DNA of 37,939 nt from Epsilonproteobacteria bacterium UBA6211 (GTDB taxonomy: Bacteria > Campylobacterota > Campylobacteria > Campylobacterales > Arcobacteraceae). The translations under genes and the position numbers were made by a program. The stretch lies in assembly GCA_002421845.1 (NCBI GenBank), contig DISL01000070.1:1-37939 (forward strand). The letters run 5' to 3'. Below are positions 1 to 10,140 of this stretch, one piece after another; the first letter of the stretch is position 1; each line of letters begins with the position of its first letter. The notes beneath the pieces are model-generated. The model had not been told where the DNA came from. It worked only from the letters and a program-made list of their open reading frames with translations, and ran no database searches.

Positions 1-221
1 ACATCTTCGCTCATCATGTTGGGGATGTGACGGAAAAGTTGTATGTTATTTTTTGTACTATTTATATACCAAGCTTTCCATTTCGTTCCATGTGAAGACG
101 ATGGAGTAGCTATGTGAATACTTTGACTTGATAATTCCATATAAGGTTCCAACTTATAAACTTGTACGCTTGAACATCCAACTAAAAATAGTACACTTAA
201 TATAAATATTATATTTTTCAT
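1..221 (-). CDS. Partial lipoprotein, C-terminus beyond the window
   Basis: The ATG at 221-219 overlaps the tpsA stop as ATGA, so translation is probably coupled to tpsA. The first residues, MKNIIFILSVLFLVGCSSV, form a lipoprotein signal peptide with lipobox LVGC and predicted acylated Cys16. The next two residues are Ser, which in Gram-negatives favours sorting to the outer membrane (inference). The frame stays open for 73 codons to base 1, so the C-terminus is missing. The visible mature part is hydrophilic with several Trp and Tyr and matches no family I recognise. Its position last in a tpsB-tpsA operon suggests an accessory or immunity factor for the exoprotein, but nothing in the sequence proves this. 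The lipoprotein call is firm; the role is open. Confidence 0.75.
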   Translation of the reverse strand, partial: MKNIIFILSVLFLVGCSSVQVYKLEPYMELSSQSIHIATPSSSHGTKWKAWYINSTKNNIQLFRHIPNMMSED

Positions 222-3200
222 TCTTTATACCCCGTTACATCTTGTAATTCTGGATAATCAGTGGGTTTATAACTACTGTGTGGAGAATCTGGCGTTATTA
301 ATTTCAGAGTATTAAAGAGGTTAATTCTATCAATAATAGAAGCTTCTCCATTAACTCCACTGTTACCTCCCAATCCCTCACCTACAAAGTCTCCAGTCTT
401 TGTGAATGCTCCCTTATATGTATAACCTAAGCCTGTTTCTTTATTACTTATCAAGGTCTCTAATGTCTTCCCACTCTCAGGCGAACCAAACGAAACATAG
501 GTTGGAGTTTTATAGACTGCTCGACCATCTTTATCTACTTCTCCCGTTGCAAAATACTCCTGTGGCATAAACTTAGCTCCCGTATTATCGCTACTATTGA
601 TATAGTTGATTCCACTTTTTAAAAGTATATTAAGTTGAGAATGGTTTGTAATGTTTACTCCGGCTGTTCCTCTTGCGGTTGTTACATCTACATTAAATTC
701 TCCATATTGTTTTGCTATACCTGTTGTACCGCCTACTTTATCTACTGCTGATTCTAGCAAGTCAGCTACTATTCCTCTACTTGGGTTGTAAAACACGGTT
801 GCTTCTACAGGTTTTGTTTTATCGGTTTGATATTGTCCTATCATTCCTGTCTGTTCTAGTACATTTATTATTGCCAGTCCTTTATCATTCATTATACCGT
901 TTCCTCCGTTTTGATAGGTTGCGTTATCTTTTGTTATTATAATAGGTTCTTTTGAGATATAAAGACCTTGTACTTGTGTTTGTCTCTCTGGGCTCATTTG
1001 TTTGTATGCATCACTTTGCTCTATCGGCATAAATTTATCTGTGTCTTCTTGATATAAAGGTGCATTTTGGCTAACTACTTGCAATACTTCCTTTACTGAA
1101 TCTTTATTACCTGTAAGGATTGGTATCTCTCCTAGAACACCGCCGTTATTACCATTTGACGGCAATACACCTAATGTAGCGTATGCAGCTATATTATCCC
1201 ATATTTTACCGGCAACAGCTTCAACTTCATTATCGCTAGTTGCACTTGGTAAAGTATCTGATATAGTTTTCATATTCTTATCCATATCTTTATACTCTTG
1301 TTTTATCTCTTCTCTCCCTTCTTCAGTAAGCAATCTATGATCAAGAGTAGCATCTACTTTTACACCATAACTTGTATTTATCATAGTCTTAGAAATATTC
1401 TTTGTATCTCTATTTAAAGATGTTATATCATCTGAGTTTTGGGTATCAGAAATATTTACATTTCCTTGTCCTAAAGTTGCTAAGGTTTTATTCCTTTGGT
1501 ATCCTAAGGAGTTTGAGAATGCTAGGTTTGTTGAGTTTATTTTTGTGATAGAATCATCTTTTGGTTGTGGGTCTTTTGCCTCTTTACTAAATCCTATATT
1601 TGTTCCTACGCTAAAGCTGTTACCTGAGGTGTATGTAGAATCTGTTGAGTTAGAGTATGTTATGGTTTTTGTTTTTAGGTTTAGATCTTCATTATCTACG
1701 AAGTTTCCGTTTTCATCATATTGTCCTGAGGCAAGAAGTGAGCCTTTTAGGTTGGTATTATTTCCAGTAGTTACATTCACTTTATCTCCTGTTACGCTTG
1801 AAAGTACTGTTTGTTTTATTTTTGTTCTTCCCGTATTTGCTCCGACGGAAGCGTTGGCACTTGTTACACTTCCACCACTGGTTCCAAATCCTCCACTTAA
1901 GTTAAATCCATTTGAGTTGGAGTTATTGGAGTTTCTTTTTGATTCTATATTTAGGTTATTCCCTACATTTAGCGTTAGCGTGTCATCGGCATTTACATTT
2001 GCCCCTATCAAGTCCGCACTATTCGCTACATTTATATTGACATTATTTGCTTGTAGTTGTGAGTTATTATATGTTACGCTATCTTCATCATAATGTTGTT
2101 CTCCGTATCCCAAACTTACTTGTGGTGACACATTATACATTGTCATAGAAACACTTCCTGATATATCTTTGGTATCGGATTTTGAGTTTGTCGTATCGCT
2201 ACTTGCTTTGATGGTTAAATCTTTTGTATCTATATTTATTTCATCTTTAGCCAAGAGGGTTGAACCACTTACTGTTACATTTGTATCTAAGTCTTTATTT
2301 GTTTTTATTGTTATATTATTTGCGTTTAGATTTGAAGCTAAGGATTTTGTTTCTTGGGCATTTGAAGTTGTTTGTGAACCTTTTACATCAAGAGATACCC
2401 CTGCACTAAATCCCCATGTTCCACTACTTGCTGCGGCTGCTGCTACTTGAGTTGCTATTGCAGCCGTTTTACTTGCCAAGTCAGCAGTAGCCACAGCAAC
2501 TGCTGCCAAATAATATCTCTCATCATCTTTTGCATCATCAACTATCTCTTGAATATCTTCTATATCTTGGGCATCTACTCCTACTTTCTTTTCTCTCAAA
2601 TCTTGTTTTAGTTGATTCAAATTATTTTCAAGCTCTTTTACTTGTTTTTTATAGTTACTATAATCATCTTTTATTTGTTTTAGTTGTTTTGCAGATTCCT
2701 CTGCAGCTTTTACGGCACTTGCTATTTCTACATATTCATTTTGAATAGTTACATTGACATCTGCACTTGCATGTTTATTTTTTTCATCAATATTCTTCGT
2801 ATCTACTGTTTCTTCTATTGTTATATTTCCCGTTTGGGCAGTTAGGTTAATATCTTCTTTGGCTTCTAAATTTGAACCTTTTATTTGTACATCTTCACTT
2901 GAATTTATATTTATGTTTCCATTATTTGATACAAGATTTGAAGAAATATTTTTTGTAGCACTTGAGGTTATTTCATCTTTATCATAGGTTGCTTTTGCAA
3001 CATTGATTTTGATTTTAGTACTTCCTTCCGAGCTAGGATTTGTAACTGCTTTTAGCATATTAATATCTTGTTGCACAAGACTTTTTGCCATATCAAATAT
3101 ATTAGAAACTTTGACTTCTGTTTTTTTATTTAGTTTTGAGGCTTGACTCAATTCTTGAGCCGAGACTATTTCTACGGAATTTATATCACTTGTGATACTT

Positions 3201-6200
3201 ATATCTTTACCTGCTTTTATATTAGAGCCTATAACTTGTGTACTTCCGGTATCTGCAGTGAAGTTATTACCGGCAGTGATATTTGACTCTTTTATTTTTG
3301 TATCATAGTTTTTGTTTTGATTAATTTCTTGGGTATAGATAGAACCTGCATCAACGCCTACTAAATTTAACAATCCTAAAGGATTAAAGCTTGTTTTTTG
3401 ACGCAAACTCTCTTTTTGTTGCATCTCTTCACCTGCTGCAATAAGTAGTTTATTAAAAGCTTCGAGCTGAACATCTGCCGCACTATTTATATCAGAAGCT
3501 ATAATATTTATATCTTTACCTGATTTCAAAATCACATTTAAAGCTTCTGTTTGGAGTTGTGCTTCTTTTAGATTTAAGTTATCAAATTTGTCTATAGAAA
3601 CACTTTTCTTCAAACCTCCCCAAGAAGACTTAGAAGTTTGATGAAGTCCACCCTCTTTATATTGTTTAGATACTACATTAATATCTTCTTTTGCATCAAC
3701 TATTATATTTTGATCCGCTTTTAAATTACCTGATTCTAGTGTTACACTTCCCGTATCGGATGATATAATGATATTTTCCCCTTTTAAATTACTTTGCACT
3801 ACACTCTCTTTATATGTCATATCTCTTTGAGTCTTTTTACTAAATCTTCCTTTTTTTGTACTTTGTACATCTGTATAATACACATCATTTACAGCTTCTA
3901 TATTTACATTGTTTTGTGCATTTAGGTTTATTTGATTATTTGCAGTTAGGTTACTTGCTTCCAAATTTATATCATTCCCGCTTTGCATAATAATATTACC
4001 CGCTTTTATATCTGATGTTTGGTGTTTTATATTTAAAGCTTTATCAAACCCTCCGCTATAGTAGATATTATGTCCATCTTCTAATTCTAGTGCATTTATG
4101 TTTATATTTTCATTTTGCGTTTGAAGTAGAATATTATCCTTTGCAACCAAATTTGCCCCTATATTTGTTATATCATCTTTTGCTTGAATGATAAGATTTC
4201 CGTTTGTTGCTTCTACAATACCTGTTTTCCCAACATTTGTATATGTAGTCTCATAAGTATTTGAACCTATTGTTTTTGTTTTAGAATATGTCTCATTTAT
4301 CACTCTCCCATCGGTAGATTGTAATAAAACACTATCTCCCAAAATCGTTCCGCTACTGTTTTTAATATCATTTAGAGCTGTTAGTTTTGTCAAACCGTCA
4401 CTTATAATTGAACCTGCATTATTTTTTATCTCATTAGCCTCAAGGACTAAACTTTCTTCTGCTTTTATTGTTCCGCTATTTACGAATGTACCGCTTATTC
4501 CAAGATTTATTTCATTATTAGCATTTATTAGAGCCCCATTTGGTTTTGTATATTTGCCTGCCAAATACAAAACAGGTACCAATACTTCTTTCCCTTCTAC
4601 TACAACTTTTTCCATCCATACTATATCTCTATCCAATAATGCCAATTGTTCTTCATTTAACGGAACTCCTACCTCAAGTTTTAGTCCATTGCTTATACTT
4701 ATTGCATTATCCATCAATGCCATATATTGTTCATAATCACTTGTAATCGGTGTTGATATATTATCTAGATTTATAAATCTTTGTCCTGTTTTTCTTATTA
4801 CTTCATCTCTAATAAGTTTTGTTTCATACATACCGTCGCCTAAAAATTTTGTATTCTCCCCTACATCATATCCGAGTCTTTCTAAAAAATATGCACTACT
4901 TATGAATTTTGATACATCGGTATAAATTGGGTTTGACTCTATTATGTAGTTCGCTTTTGGATTTGTTGTTTTTTTAAACATACCAAATTCATTGGTAGGT
5001 AATTCTATAGGAGCTAGATTATCTACGCTTGACATCCCATTTATAGTATTTTTGCTTTCATCATCATATTTTATTTCATTTGATTTAGTTCTATTTGTTA
5101 CTATTTTTGAAGTATCCGTATATGTTGTAGGGAAAATTGTTTGATTATCCAGTACCGTTCCGTTTATGAGATTTTTTGCTATACCATTTATACTATTTCC
5201 TGCCAAAATAGTCCCTCCTAACCCAATACTTTGAGTAGTCGTATAAGTACCATAATCGTAATCACCCAATACATTACCGCCTGTAGCTTTTAGTACCGTA
5301 TTTCCCCGTCTTAATACACCGCTTTGTGCAGATGCATATATCCCGTAATTGCATGTTATATCTGAATCCAAACATTCAACTAAATAATACCCTGAACTAT
5401 AATAATAAGGTCTACCTTCTCTTGTGTGGTAAGTTTTAAAAGAGATATTCGTATTATAGTTACTATCATAATAATTAGTTATTGTATTTGTATTAAAATT
5501 GATATCTTTCACTGCACTAATAGTACTTATTTGATTATCTATAGTGTTAACATTAAGATTCAGATTTTGCCCTGAACTTATTTTCGACCCCTTGTAAAGT
5601 GGATTGTCATATTGTACTTTTTTATCTAATGTAACATCAACCGTAGCATAATGGAACGGAAACGGTTCTCTTGCCAAGTCTATTATCAATGAAAATTCGG
5701 AATCGTTTGCAAAAAGATGAATATCTTGTCCACGAGTAATAAAGAAATTATTCACGATACCGTTTTCTCCCTTATTGGGATAAGATTTTCCCTCTTCAAA
5801 ATATATGCTATCTGTAATACTCTCCGATGTTAAAAATGCATTATCGGTATAATCCAAAATTCTTCTATTAGTAAGAGTATCCGCCCAAATACCTATATCT
5901 CCTCTTTCAGTTTCAATAATTGCCGATTTATTAGTTATATTATTGATATAATTATGATTGATGTCTTTTGCCAAGGTAATATTGTTTTTGGCATAAATTC
6001 TTGCATAGTCCAAACCTGAAACATAATTCTCATTTGTTTCGTTTAATAAATTATTCTTTATATAAAGATTGATATTATTGTTACTATAAATAGTATTATA
6101 GTTTGTTAAATTACTTGAATATATTGTCAAGTCATTTCCTGTTGCAATAGCTGCTTTATTAATAAAATCATTGTCTATATTTATATTCATATTATTAGTT

Positions 6201-8479
6201 GCCGTAAGATAGTTATTGTTATAAAAACTACTTGCATTAGCATTCAAATTTGTTGAAGCTAAAATTGCATTATTTATTATATTCCCGCTAATATTTAAGT
6301 TTGTGTTGGTTGAACTTAGTAATTTATTATTTACCAAATTACCATTTGTAGTTGTAATAAAAATATCACCGTTTGAAATAAAATCCTTATTATTTGTAAA
6401 AGATTTTGAAGAAATAGATATCAATTTATCTGAAAGCAATTCTTTATTCAAATCATAGATAAAATCATTTGCCGTATTCAAATATAATCCATTATTTGCT
6501 AAAAGTGTTATATTATTCAAATCAAAAATATTTTTACTTAAAAGTGTTACTTTACCCTGAGTTAATATATTGGAATCCACAATAGTTATATCATTGGCTT
6601 TTAAAGTTATATTTGCATTTGTATTATCTGACTTTATTACACTTTTGTTTGTTAAAGATACTAAAGAAGTTGAAGTATCTTCTTTATCAAAGATAAAATT
6701 ATCTGTTAAAATACTTGAATTATTTAATGCTAACCTATTTGTATTCTCCAAATATATTTGCGTATCCTTATTAACGGTATTTATCTTTGAATTATTTAAA
6801 TTTAAATTCTCACTACTAAAAGATATGTTATTATTACTATTTAGTTGTGCATTATTTAGGGTAATCGTATTTGCTTTTGTTTTTAAATTTATAGTATTAG
6901 CACTCGAAATATTTGTGTTATCTAAATCTATTAAATCACTATTTGAAATTATATTTAATTCATTCCCGCTAAATATTTTAGTTGAAGTTGTTCCGTTACC
7001 GTTTATACTGTTCCCTATTAAACTTAAATTATTTTTAGTTGTTATATTGCTATCTCCAAAAGTCAACACTCCGTTAGTAGCTTCCAAACTAGCATTTGAA
7101 TTTGTTAATATATTTGCGTTTGTAAGTGAAAGGTTATTATTAGCATGAATTAGTATATTCATATCGTCTATTACGTTATATATTATACTTTTATCCAATA
7201 TTACATCTTCCCCATCTATGAAGATATTTTTATTTGCAAAAATAAATGAATCTTTTGATTGCAGGCTATCACTTATTATGCTTATTGAACCTAATGCTTG
7301 TATATTAGAATTATTACTTGTTATATTTGTAGATTTTATATTTATATTATCTTTGGCATAAAGTGTTTTCTTGTTTTCTAATTCTTGAGAGTTTATAGTT
7401 AAATTTCCGCTTATTGAATCTTTTAACTCTTCCGTTACTCCTGAAGCTATTATATTTTCATTTATAATACTTTTGGCTTTCAAATCTATATTTACTTTTG
7501 AAGCGATAATATTCTCATTTTTTATATTCCCCTTTGCTTCTATATTTACATTCTGTGCATATATTGTTTTACTTGCTATATCACTTGAAGTTGATTGTAT
7601 ATCAATATTCTTTTCTGAGATTACCTTGTCTAAAACTATTTTTCCATCAGCATTTAGTTTAAGATTATCTTGTGCTATCACCTCAGGAGGAAGATTTACC
7701 CCTATACCCTTATCCGTACTTTTTAAAGTAATAGTATTTGCATATATACCCCCAAGCAAAGTAGAATCTATAGATATACCGCTTCCGATTTTATTTTTAG
7801 ATGTTACCGTACCGTCTTGTGAAATATTGTTTTCACCGGTTACTACATTTAGCTCGTTAGCATAAATTTTGGCATTTATTTCCAAGGCTTTAGCGTAAAG
7901 ATTTACTTTATCTATATTATTACCGTTAAATCCACTTCCTTCAATTACGATATTACCTTTACCTACGTCAAACCCTTGAAGAATACCGCCGTTTAGCATA
8001 GGTGTACCCGTAGTCAAAGTTGCATTTGGAGTATTTATAAACCCACCTCCGTTTACACTAATACCGTTTGGATTTGCTATTATCACATCTGCACTTTTTC
8101 CTGCTACTTCGATATACCCTTGAAGCAATGTTTTATTTGTACTTGTGACTTCATTTAAGATAAGTTTTGCTTCATTACCGGTTATGTTTGGATTATATGA
8201 TATGTACCCTGCTAGTTGAGTATCTGTTATTACTTTTGAGTTATTTAGAATAAGCCCTTTATTTTCCGCATTGAAATTAGTAAACTTATTATGTGAAAGT
8301 CCACTTGAATTTGGGGTTACTATATTTATTATAGGGACATTATTGGGTGCATTTAGTAGCATTGCTTTATTTGCATTTGGTGCTTGATTATCTACTTCTA
8401 TACCACCTGCATACAAAGCAGTTTGTTCGGCAACTAATATAAAACTTACAAAAATAGCTATACTTTGTCTAAATTTCAT
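218..8479 (-). CDS. Filamentous-haemagglutinin-like two-partner secretion exoprotein (TpsA)
   Basis: A 2753-residue secreted adhesin/exoprotein. Residues 1-24 are a signal peptide. The TPS secretion domain follows (about 28-270) and carries the NPNG motif at 136-139. Next comes a very long array of Asn-rich beta-helix repeats (haemagglutinin repeats, with strings such as NINSSEDVQIKGSNLEAKED). A predicted coiled coil (about 1920-1985) and an Ala-rich hydrophobic stretch (about 1986-2016) interrupt the repeats. The last ~200 residues differ in composition: NHSQ at 2612-2615, FGSPES near 2665 and PHSSY with His2734 resemble a degenerate alpha/beta-hydrolase. I see no VENN motif. A good Shine-Dalgarno (AAAAGGGA) precedes the ATG. 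The gene lies 32 bases downstream of tpsB, which should export it, and overlaps a lipoprotein gene. It could be a plain adhesin or a CdiA-like effector carrier. Confidence 0.93.
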   Translation of the reverse strand: MKFRQSIAIFVSFILVAEQTALYAGGIEVDNQAPNANKAMLLNAPNNVPIINIVTPNSSGLSHNKFTNFNAENKGLILNNSKVITDTQLAGYISYNPNITGNEAKLILNEVTSTNKTLLQGYIEVAGKSADVIIANPNGISVNGGGFINTPNATLTTGTPMLNGGILQGFDVGKGNIVIEGSGFNGNNIDKVNLYAKALEINAKIYANELNVVTGENNISQDGTVTSKNKIGSGISIDSTLLGGIYANTITLKSTDKGIGVNLPPEVIAQDNLKLNADGKIVLDKVISEKNIDIQSTSSDIASKTIYAQNVNIEAKGNIKNENIIASKVNIDLKAKSIINENIIASGVTEELKDSISGNLTINSQELENKKTLYAKDNINIKSTNITSNNSNIQALGSISIISDSLQSKDSFIFANKNIFIDGEDVILDKSIIYNVIDDMNILIHANNNLSLTNANILTNSNASLEATNGVLTFGDSNITTKNNLSLIGNSINGNGTTSTKIFSGNELNIISNSDLIDLDNTNISSANTINLKTKANTITLNNAQLNSNNNISFSSENLNLNNSKINTVNKDTQIYLENTNRLALNNSSILTDNFIFDKEDTSTSLVSLTNKSVIKSDNTNANITLKANDITIVDSNILTQGKVTLLSKNIFDLNNITLLANNGLYLNTANDFIYDLNKELLSDKLISISSKSFTNNKDFISNGDIFITTTNGNLVNNKLLSSTNTNLNISGNIINNAILASTNLNANASSFYNNNYLTATNNMNINIDNDFINKAAIATGNDLTIYSSNLTNYNTIYSNNNINLYIKNNLLNETNENYVSGLDYARIYAKNNITLAKDINHNYINNITNKSAIIETERGDIGIWADTLTNRRILDYTDNAFLTSESITDSIYFEEGKSYPNKGENGIVNNFFITRGQDIHLFANDSEFSLIIDLAREPFPFHYATVDVTLDKKVQYDNPLYKGSKISSGQNLNLNVNTIDNQISTISAVKDINFNTNTITNYYDSNYNTNISFKTYHTREGRPYYYSSGYYLVECLDSDITCNYGIYASAQSGVLRRGNTVLKATGGNVLGDYDYGTYTTTQSIGLGGTILAGNSINGIAKNLINGTVLDNQTIFPTTYTDTSKIVTNRTKSNEIKYDDESKNTINGMSSVDNLAPIELPTNEFGMFKKTTNPKANYIIESNPIYTDVSKFISSAYFLERLGYDVGENTKFLGDGMYETKLIRDEVIRKTGQRFINLDNISTPITSDYEQYMALMDNAISISNGLKLEVGVPLNEEQLALLDRDIVWMEKVVVEGKEVLVPVLYLAGKYTKPNGALINANNEINLGISGTFVNSGTIKAEESLVLEANEIKNNAGSIISDGLTKLTALNDIKNSSGTILGDSVLLQSTDGRVINETYSKTKTIGSNTYETTYTNVGKTGIVEATNGNLIIQAKDDITNIGANLVAKDNILLQTQNENININALELEDGHNIYYSGGFDKALNIKHQTSDIKAGNIIMQSGNDINLEASNLTANNQINLNAQNNVNIEAVNDVYYTDVQSTKKGRFSKKTQRDMTYKESVVQSNLKGENIIISSDTGSVTLESGNLKADQNIIVDAKEDINVVSKQYKEGGLHQTSKSSWGGLKKSVSIDKFDNLNLKEAQLQTEALNVILKSGKDINIIASDINSAADVQLEAFNKLLIAAGEEMQQKESLRQKTSFNPLGLLNLVGVDAGSIYTQEINQNKNYDTKIKESNITAGNNFTADTGSTQVIGSNIKAGKDISITSDINSVEIVSAQELSQASKLNKKTEVKVSNIFDMAKSLVQQDINMLKAVTNPSSEGSTKIKINVAKATYDKDEITSSATKNISSNLVSNNGNININSSEDVQIKGSNLEAKEDINLTAQTGNITIEETVDTKNIDEKNKHASADVNVTIQNEYVEIASAVKAAEESAKQLKQIKDDYSNYKKQVKELENNLNQLKQDLREKKVGVDAQDIEDIQEIVDDAKDDERYYLAAVAVATADLASKTAAIATQVAAAAASSGTWGFSAGVSLDVKGSQTTSNAQETKSLASNLNANNITIKTNKDLDTNVTVSGSTLLAKDEINIDTKDLTIKASSDTTNSKSDTKDISGSVSMTMYNVSPQVSLGYGEQHYDEDSVTYNNSQLQANNVNINVANSADLIGANVNADDTLTLNVGNNLNIESKRNSNNSNSNGFNLSGGFGTSGGSVTSANASVGANTGRTKIKQTVLSSVTGDKVNVTTGNNTNLKGSLLASGQYDENGNFVDNEDLNLKTKTITYSNSTDSTYTSGNSFSVGTNIGFSKEAKDPQPKDDSITKINSTNLAFSNSLGYQRNKTLATLGQGNVNISDTQNSDDITSLNRDTKNISKTMINTSYGVKVDATLDHRLLTEEGREEIKQEYKDMDKNMKTISDTLPSATSDNEVEAVAGKIWDNIAAYATLGVLPSNGNNGGVLGEIPILTGNKDSVKEVLQVVSQNAPLYQEDTDKFMPIEQSDAYKQMSPERQTQVQGLYISKEPIIITKDNATYQNGGNGIMNDKGLAIINVLEQTGMIGQYQTDKTKPVEATVFYNPSRGIVADLLESAVDKVGGTTGIAKQYGEFNVDVTTARGTAGVNITNHSQLNILLKSGINYINSSDNTGAKFMPQEYFATGEVDKDGRAVYKTPTYVSFGSPESGKTLETLISNKETGLGYTYKGAFTKTGDFVGEGLGGNSGVNGEASIIDRINLFNTLKLITPDSPHSSYKPTDYPELQDVTGYKE

Positions 8480-8511
8480 GATTTCCCTTTTAAAGAAGTT
8501 TGGCTCATATT

Positions 8512-10140
8512 CTAAAACCTATAAGATACGGAAAAACCGCAGAATTTTTCAGATTTGGATACATCTTTCTTTGCCAGAGGCGTAGCATAATAAACCGACA
8601 TATCTAATTTATCTTTTTTAAATTTCACCCCTACTACATTACTATAGAGTTTACCGCCGTCTGTATCTTTTTCTTTTTGTATCTTCCCATAATCAAATCC
8701 CACGAAATAGCTCTGCTCCACACTATCAAACAACTTCACCGTTGGGTGCAAAGAAAGTTCGTTTCGCACATAAAAACCACTATTACCGCTAAGCCCTTCT
8801 TTTTGGTAACCTCTTACACTATAGTGTCCACCTATACTTATTTGGTTTGTACTAAAGAGCTGATTATTACCATGTTGATAATGCCCGCTCAAAGAATATG
8901 CAAAAGGCTCAAACCGCTTCGTAGCAGATAAATCTATGGTATATAAAGAGTATTTTTCATTGAGTACGGTCGAATTATGTGCATTAAACCAATCCGTCCC
9001 TTTTGTATAGCCAAAACCGATATAAGAATAAAAACCCGTATTTTGATACGTATAATCAATCATCGTAGTTATTTTGGACAAATCATAACTTGAAGTTTCA
9101 ATAAGAATATCGTTAAAAAAATTTCTTGCTCTATATTGAGATATATTTGAACCTATCGTAACTTTGTGGGATTGATTGTGAAATAGGTTATAATTAAGTC
9201 CAAACGTATATGTTTTTGTATTACCTCTTGATGTGTATTTATTTATACCACCGCTTACAAATTGTTTATATTTACTTTCTCTGTAACTAAACGTGGTAAG
9301 AAGTCGTTCAAAAGGGATAGCATATTCATAACCGTTACCTATAGAATTTTCATCCTGATAATGTTTGTCCGTACTATTTATATTGATAGTAAATTTATCA
9401 TTGACTCCTAAAGGATTGTCAAGATTTAAGACTAAAGTACCTTGTTTATCACCTGTTTTCTTTGTCCCGAAATTATTAATACCAACTTGACCGTTTATCC
9501 TTGATGTGGTATTATTTTCAATATTTATATCGGTATAACCCACTTCATCACTCGGTACCAAATCCATTTTCGCATGATTACTTTCCAAGCGGTTGATTGT
9601 TTCTATAGCATTTTCTAGATTTCTTATGTTGAGATATTTCCCTTTTTGTCCTATAAAAGCACTGTTTATGTATCGTTCATCGGGATTAATATTTTTTATT
9701 TTTCCTTCTATGACGGATAATACCACTTCGCCTTGTGAAATATCTTGTGGTTTAATATATAATTGTGAAGTAATATACCCTTTATCCATATAAATGGCCG
9801 TCAGTTTACGGGTCAAATTGTTAAGCTCCGTTACCGTAGTACATTTTCCGATATACTCTTTGTATAAAGACTTTTTTTCTTTATTAGTAAGTAATGTAAT
9901 CCCTTCGTCTTTTATACTTTTTATAACAAAACAATTTTCATCTTTAACTTCGAGCAATTCAGGCTTTTGTATATCGTATCGTTGGATAACCGTATCTTGT
10001 TTTTGTTCTAAATTCTCAAACACCTCTTTTTGTTTTGCAAAATGTTCTTGATTATCAATCAACTCACCGACATTGTCAGATGCACCCAAGCTAACACTCA
10101 TAAAAACAAAAAATAAGAAAACTTTATTATAAAGATTCAT
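8512..10140 (-). CDS. Two-partner secretion outer-membrane transporter (TpsB/ShlB family)
   Basis: A 542-residue Omp85-superfamily pore that should export the TpsA protein encoded 32 bases downstream. The signal peptide covers residues 1-20. A predicted helical segment (about 25-60) may plug the pore. A POTRA domain follows (about 68-147), ending in the ShlB-type string SQGEVVLSVIEGKI. The rest is a 16-strand-type barrel with the diagnostic VRGY motif near residue 443 and a C-terminal aromatic (SVSYRF) as in barrels inserted by BAM. The length is normal for the family. The ATG is preceded by AAAAGG. An ATAAC-N7-GTTAT inverted repeat (10158-10174) just upstream could be an operator, but this is weak. 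Confidence 0.93.
   Translation of the reverse strand: MNLYNKVFLFFVFMSVSLGASDNVGELIDNQEHFAKQKEVFENLEQKQDTVIQRYDIQKPELLEVKDENCFVIKSIKDEGITLLTNKEKKSLYKEYIGKCTTVTELNNLTRKLTAIYMDKGYITSQLYIKPQDISQGEVVLSVIEGKIKNINPDERYINSAFIGQKGKYLNIRNLENAIETINRLESNHAKMDLVPSDEVGYTDINIENNTTSRINGQVGINNFGTKKTGDKQGTLVLNLDNPLGVNDKFTININSTDKHYQDENSIGNGYEYAIPFERLLTTFSYRESKYKQFVSGGINKYTSRGNTKTYTFGLNYNLFHNQSHKVTIGSNISQYRARNFFNDILIETSSYDLSKITTMIDYTYQNTGFYSYIGFGYTKGTDWFNAHNSTVLNEKYSLYTIDLSATKRFEPFAYSLSGHYQHGNNQLFSTNQISIGGHYSVRGYQKEGLSGNSGFYVRNELSLHPTVKLFDSVEQSYFVGFDYGKIQKEKDTDGGKLYSNVVGVKFKKDKLDMSVYYATPLAKKDVSKSEKFCGFSVSYRF

Noticed and set aside
712..7865. Several plus-strand ORFs of 60-192 codons opposite tpsA
   Set aside because: They are antisense to a clear long gene, rich in Leu/Phe/Ser from complementing Asn/Lys codons, and lack Shine-Dalgarno sites or recognisable domains.
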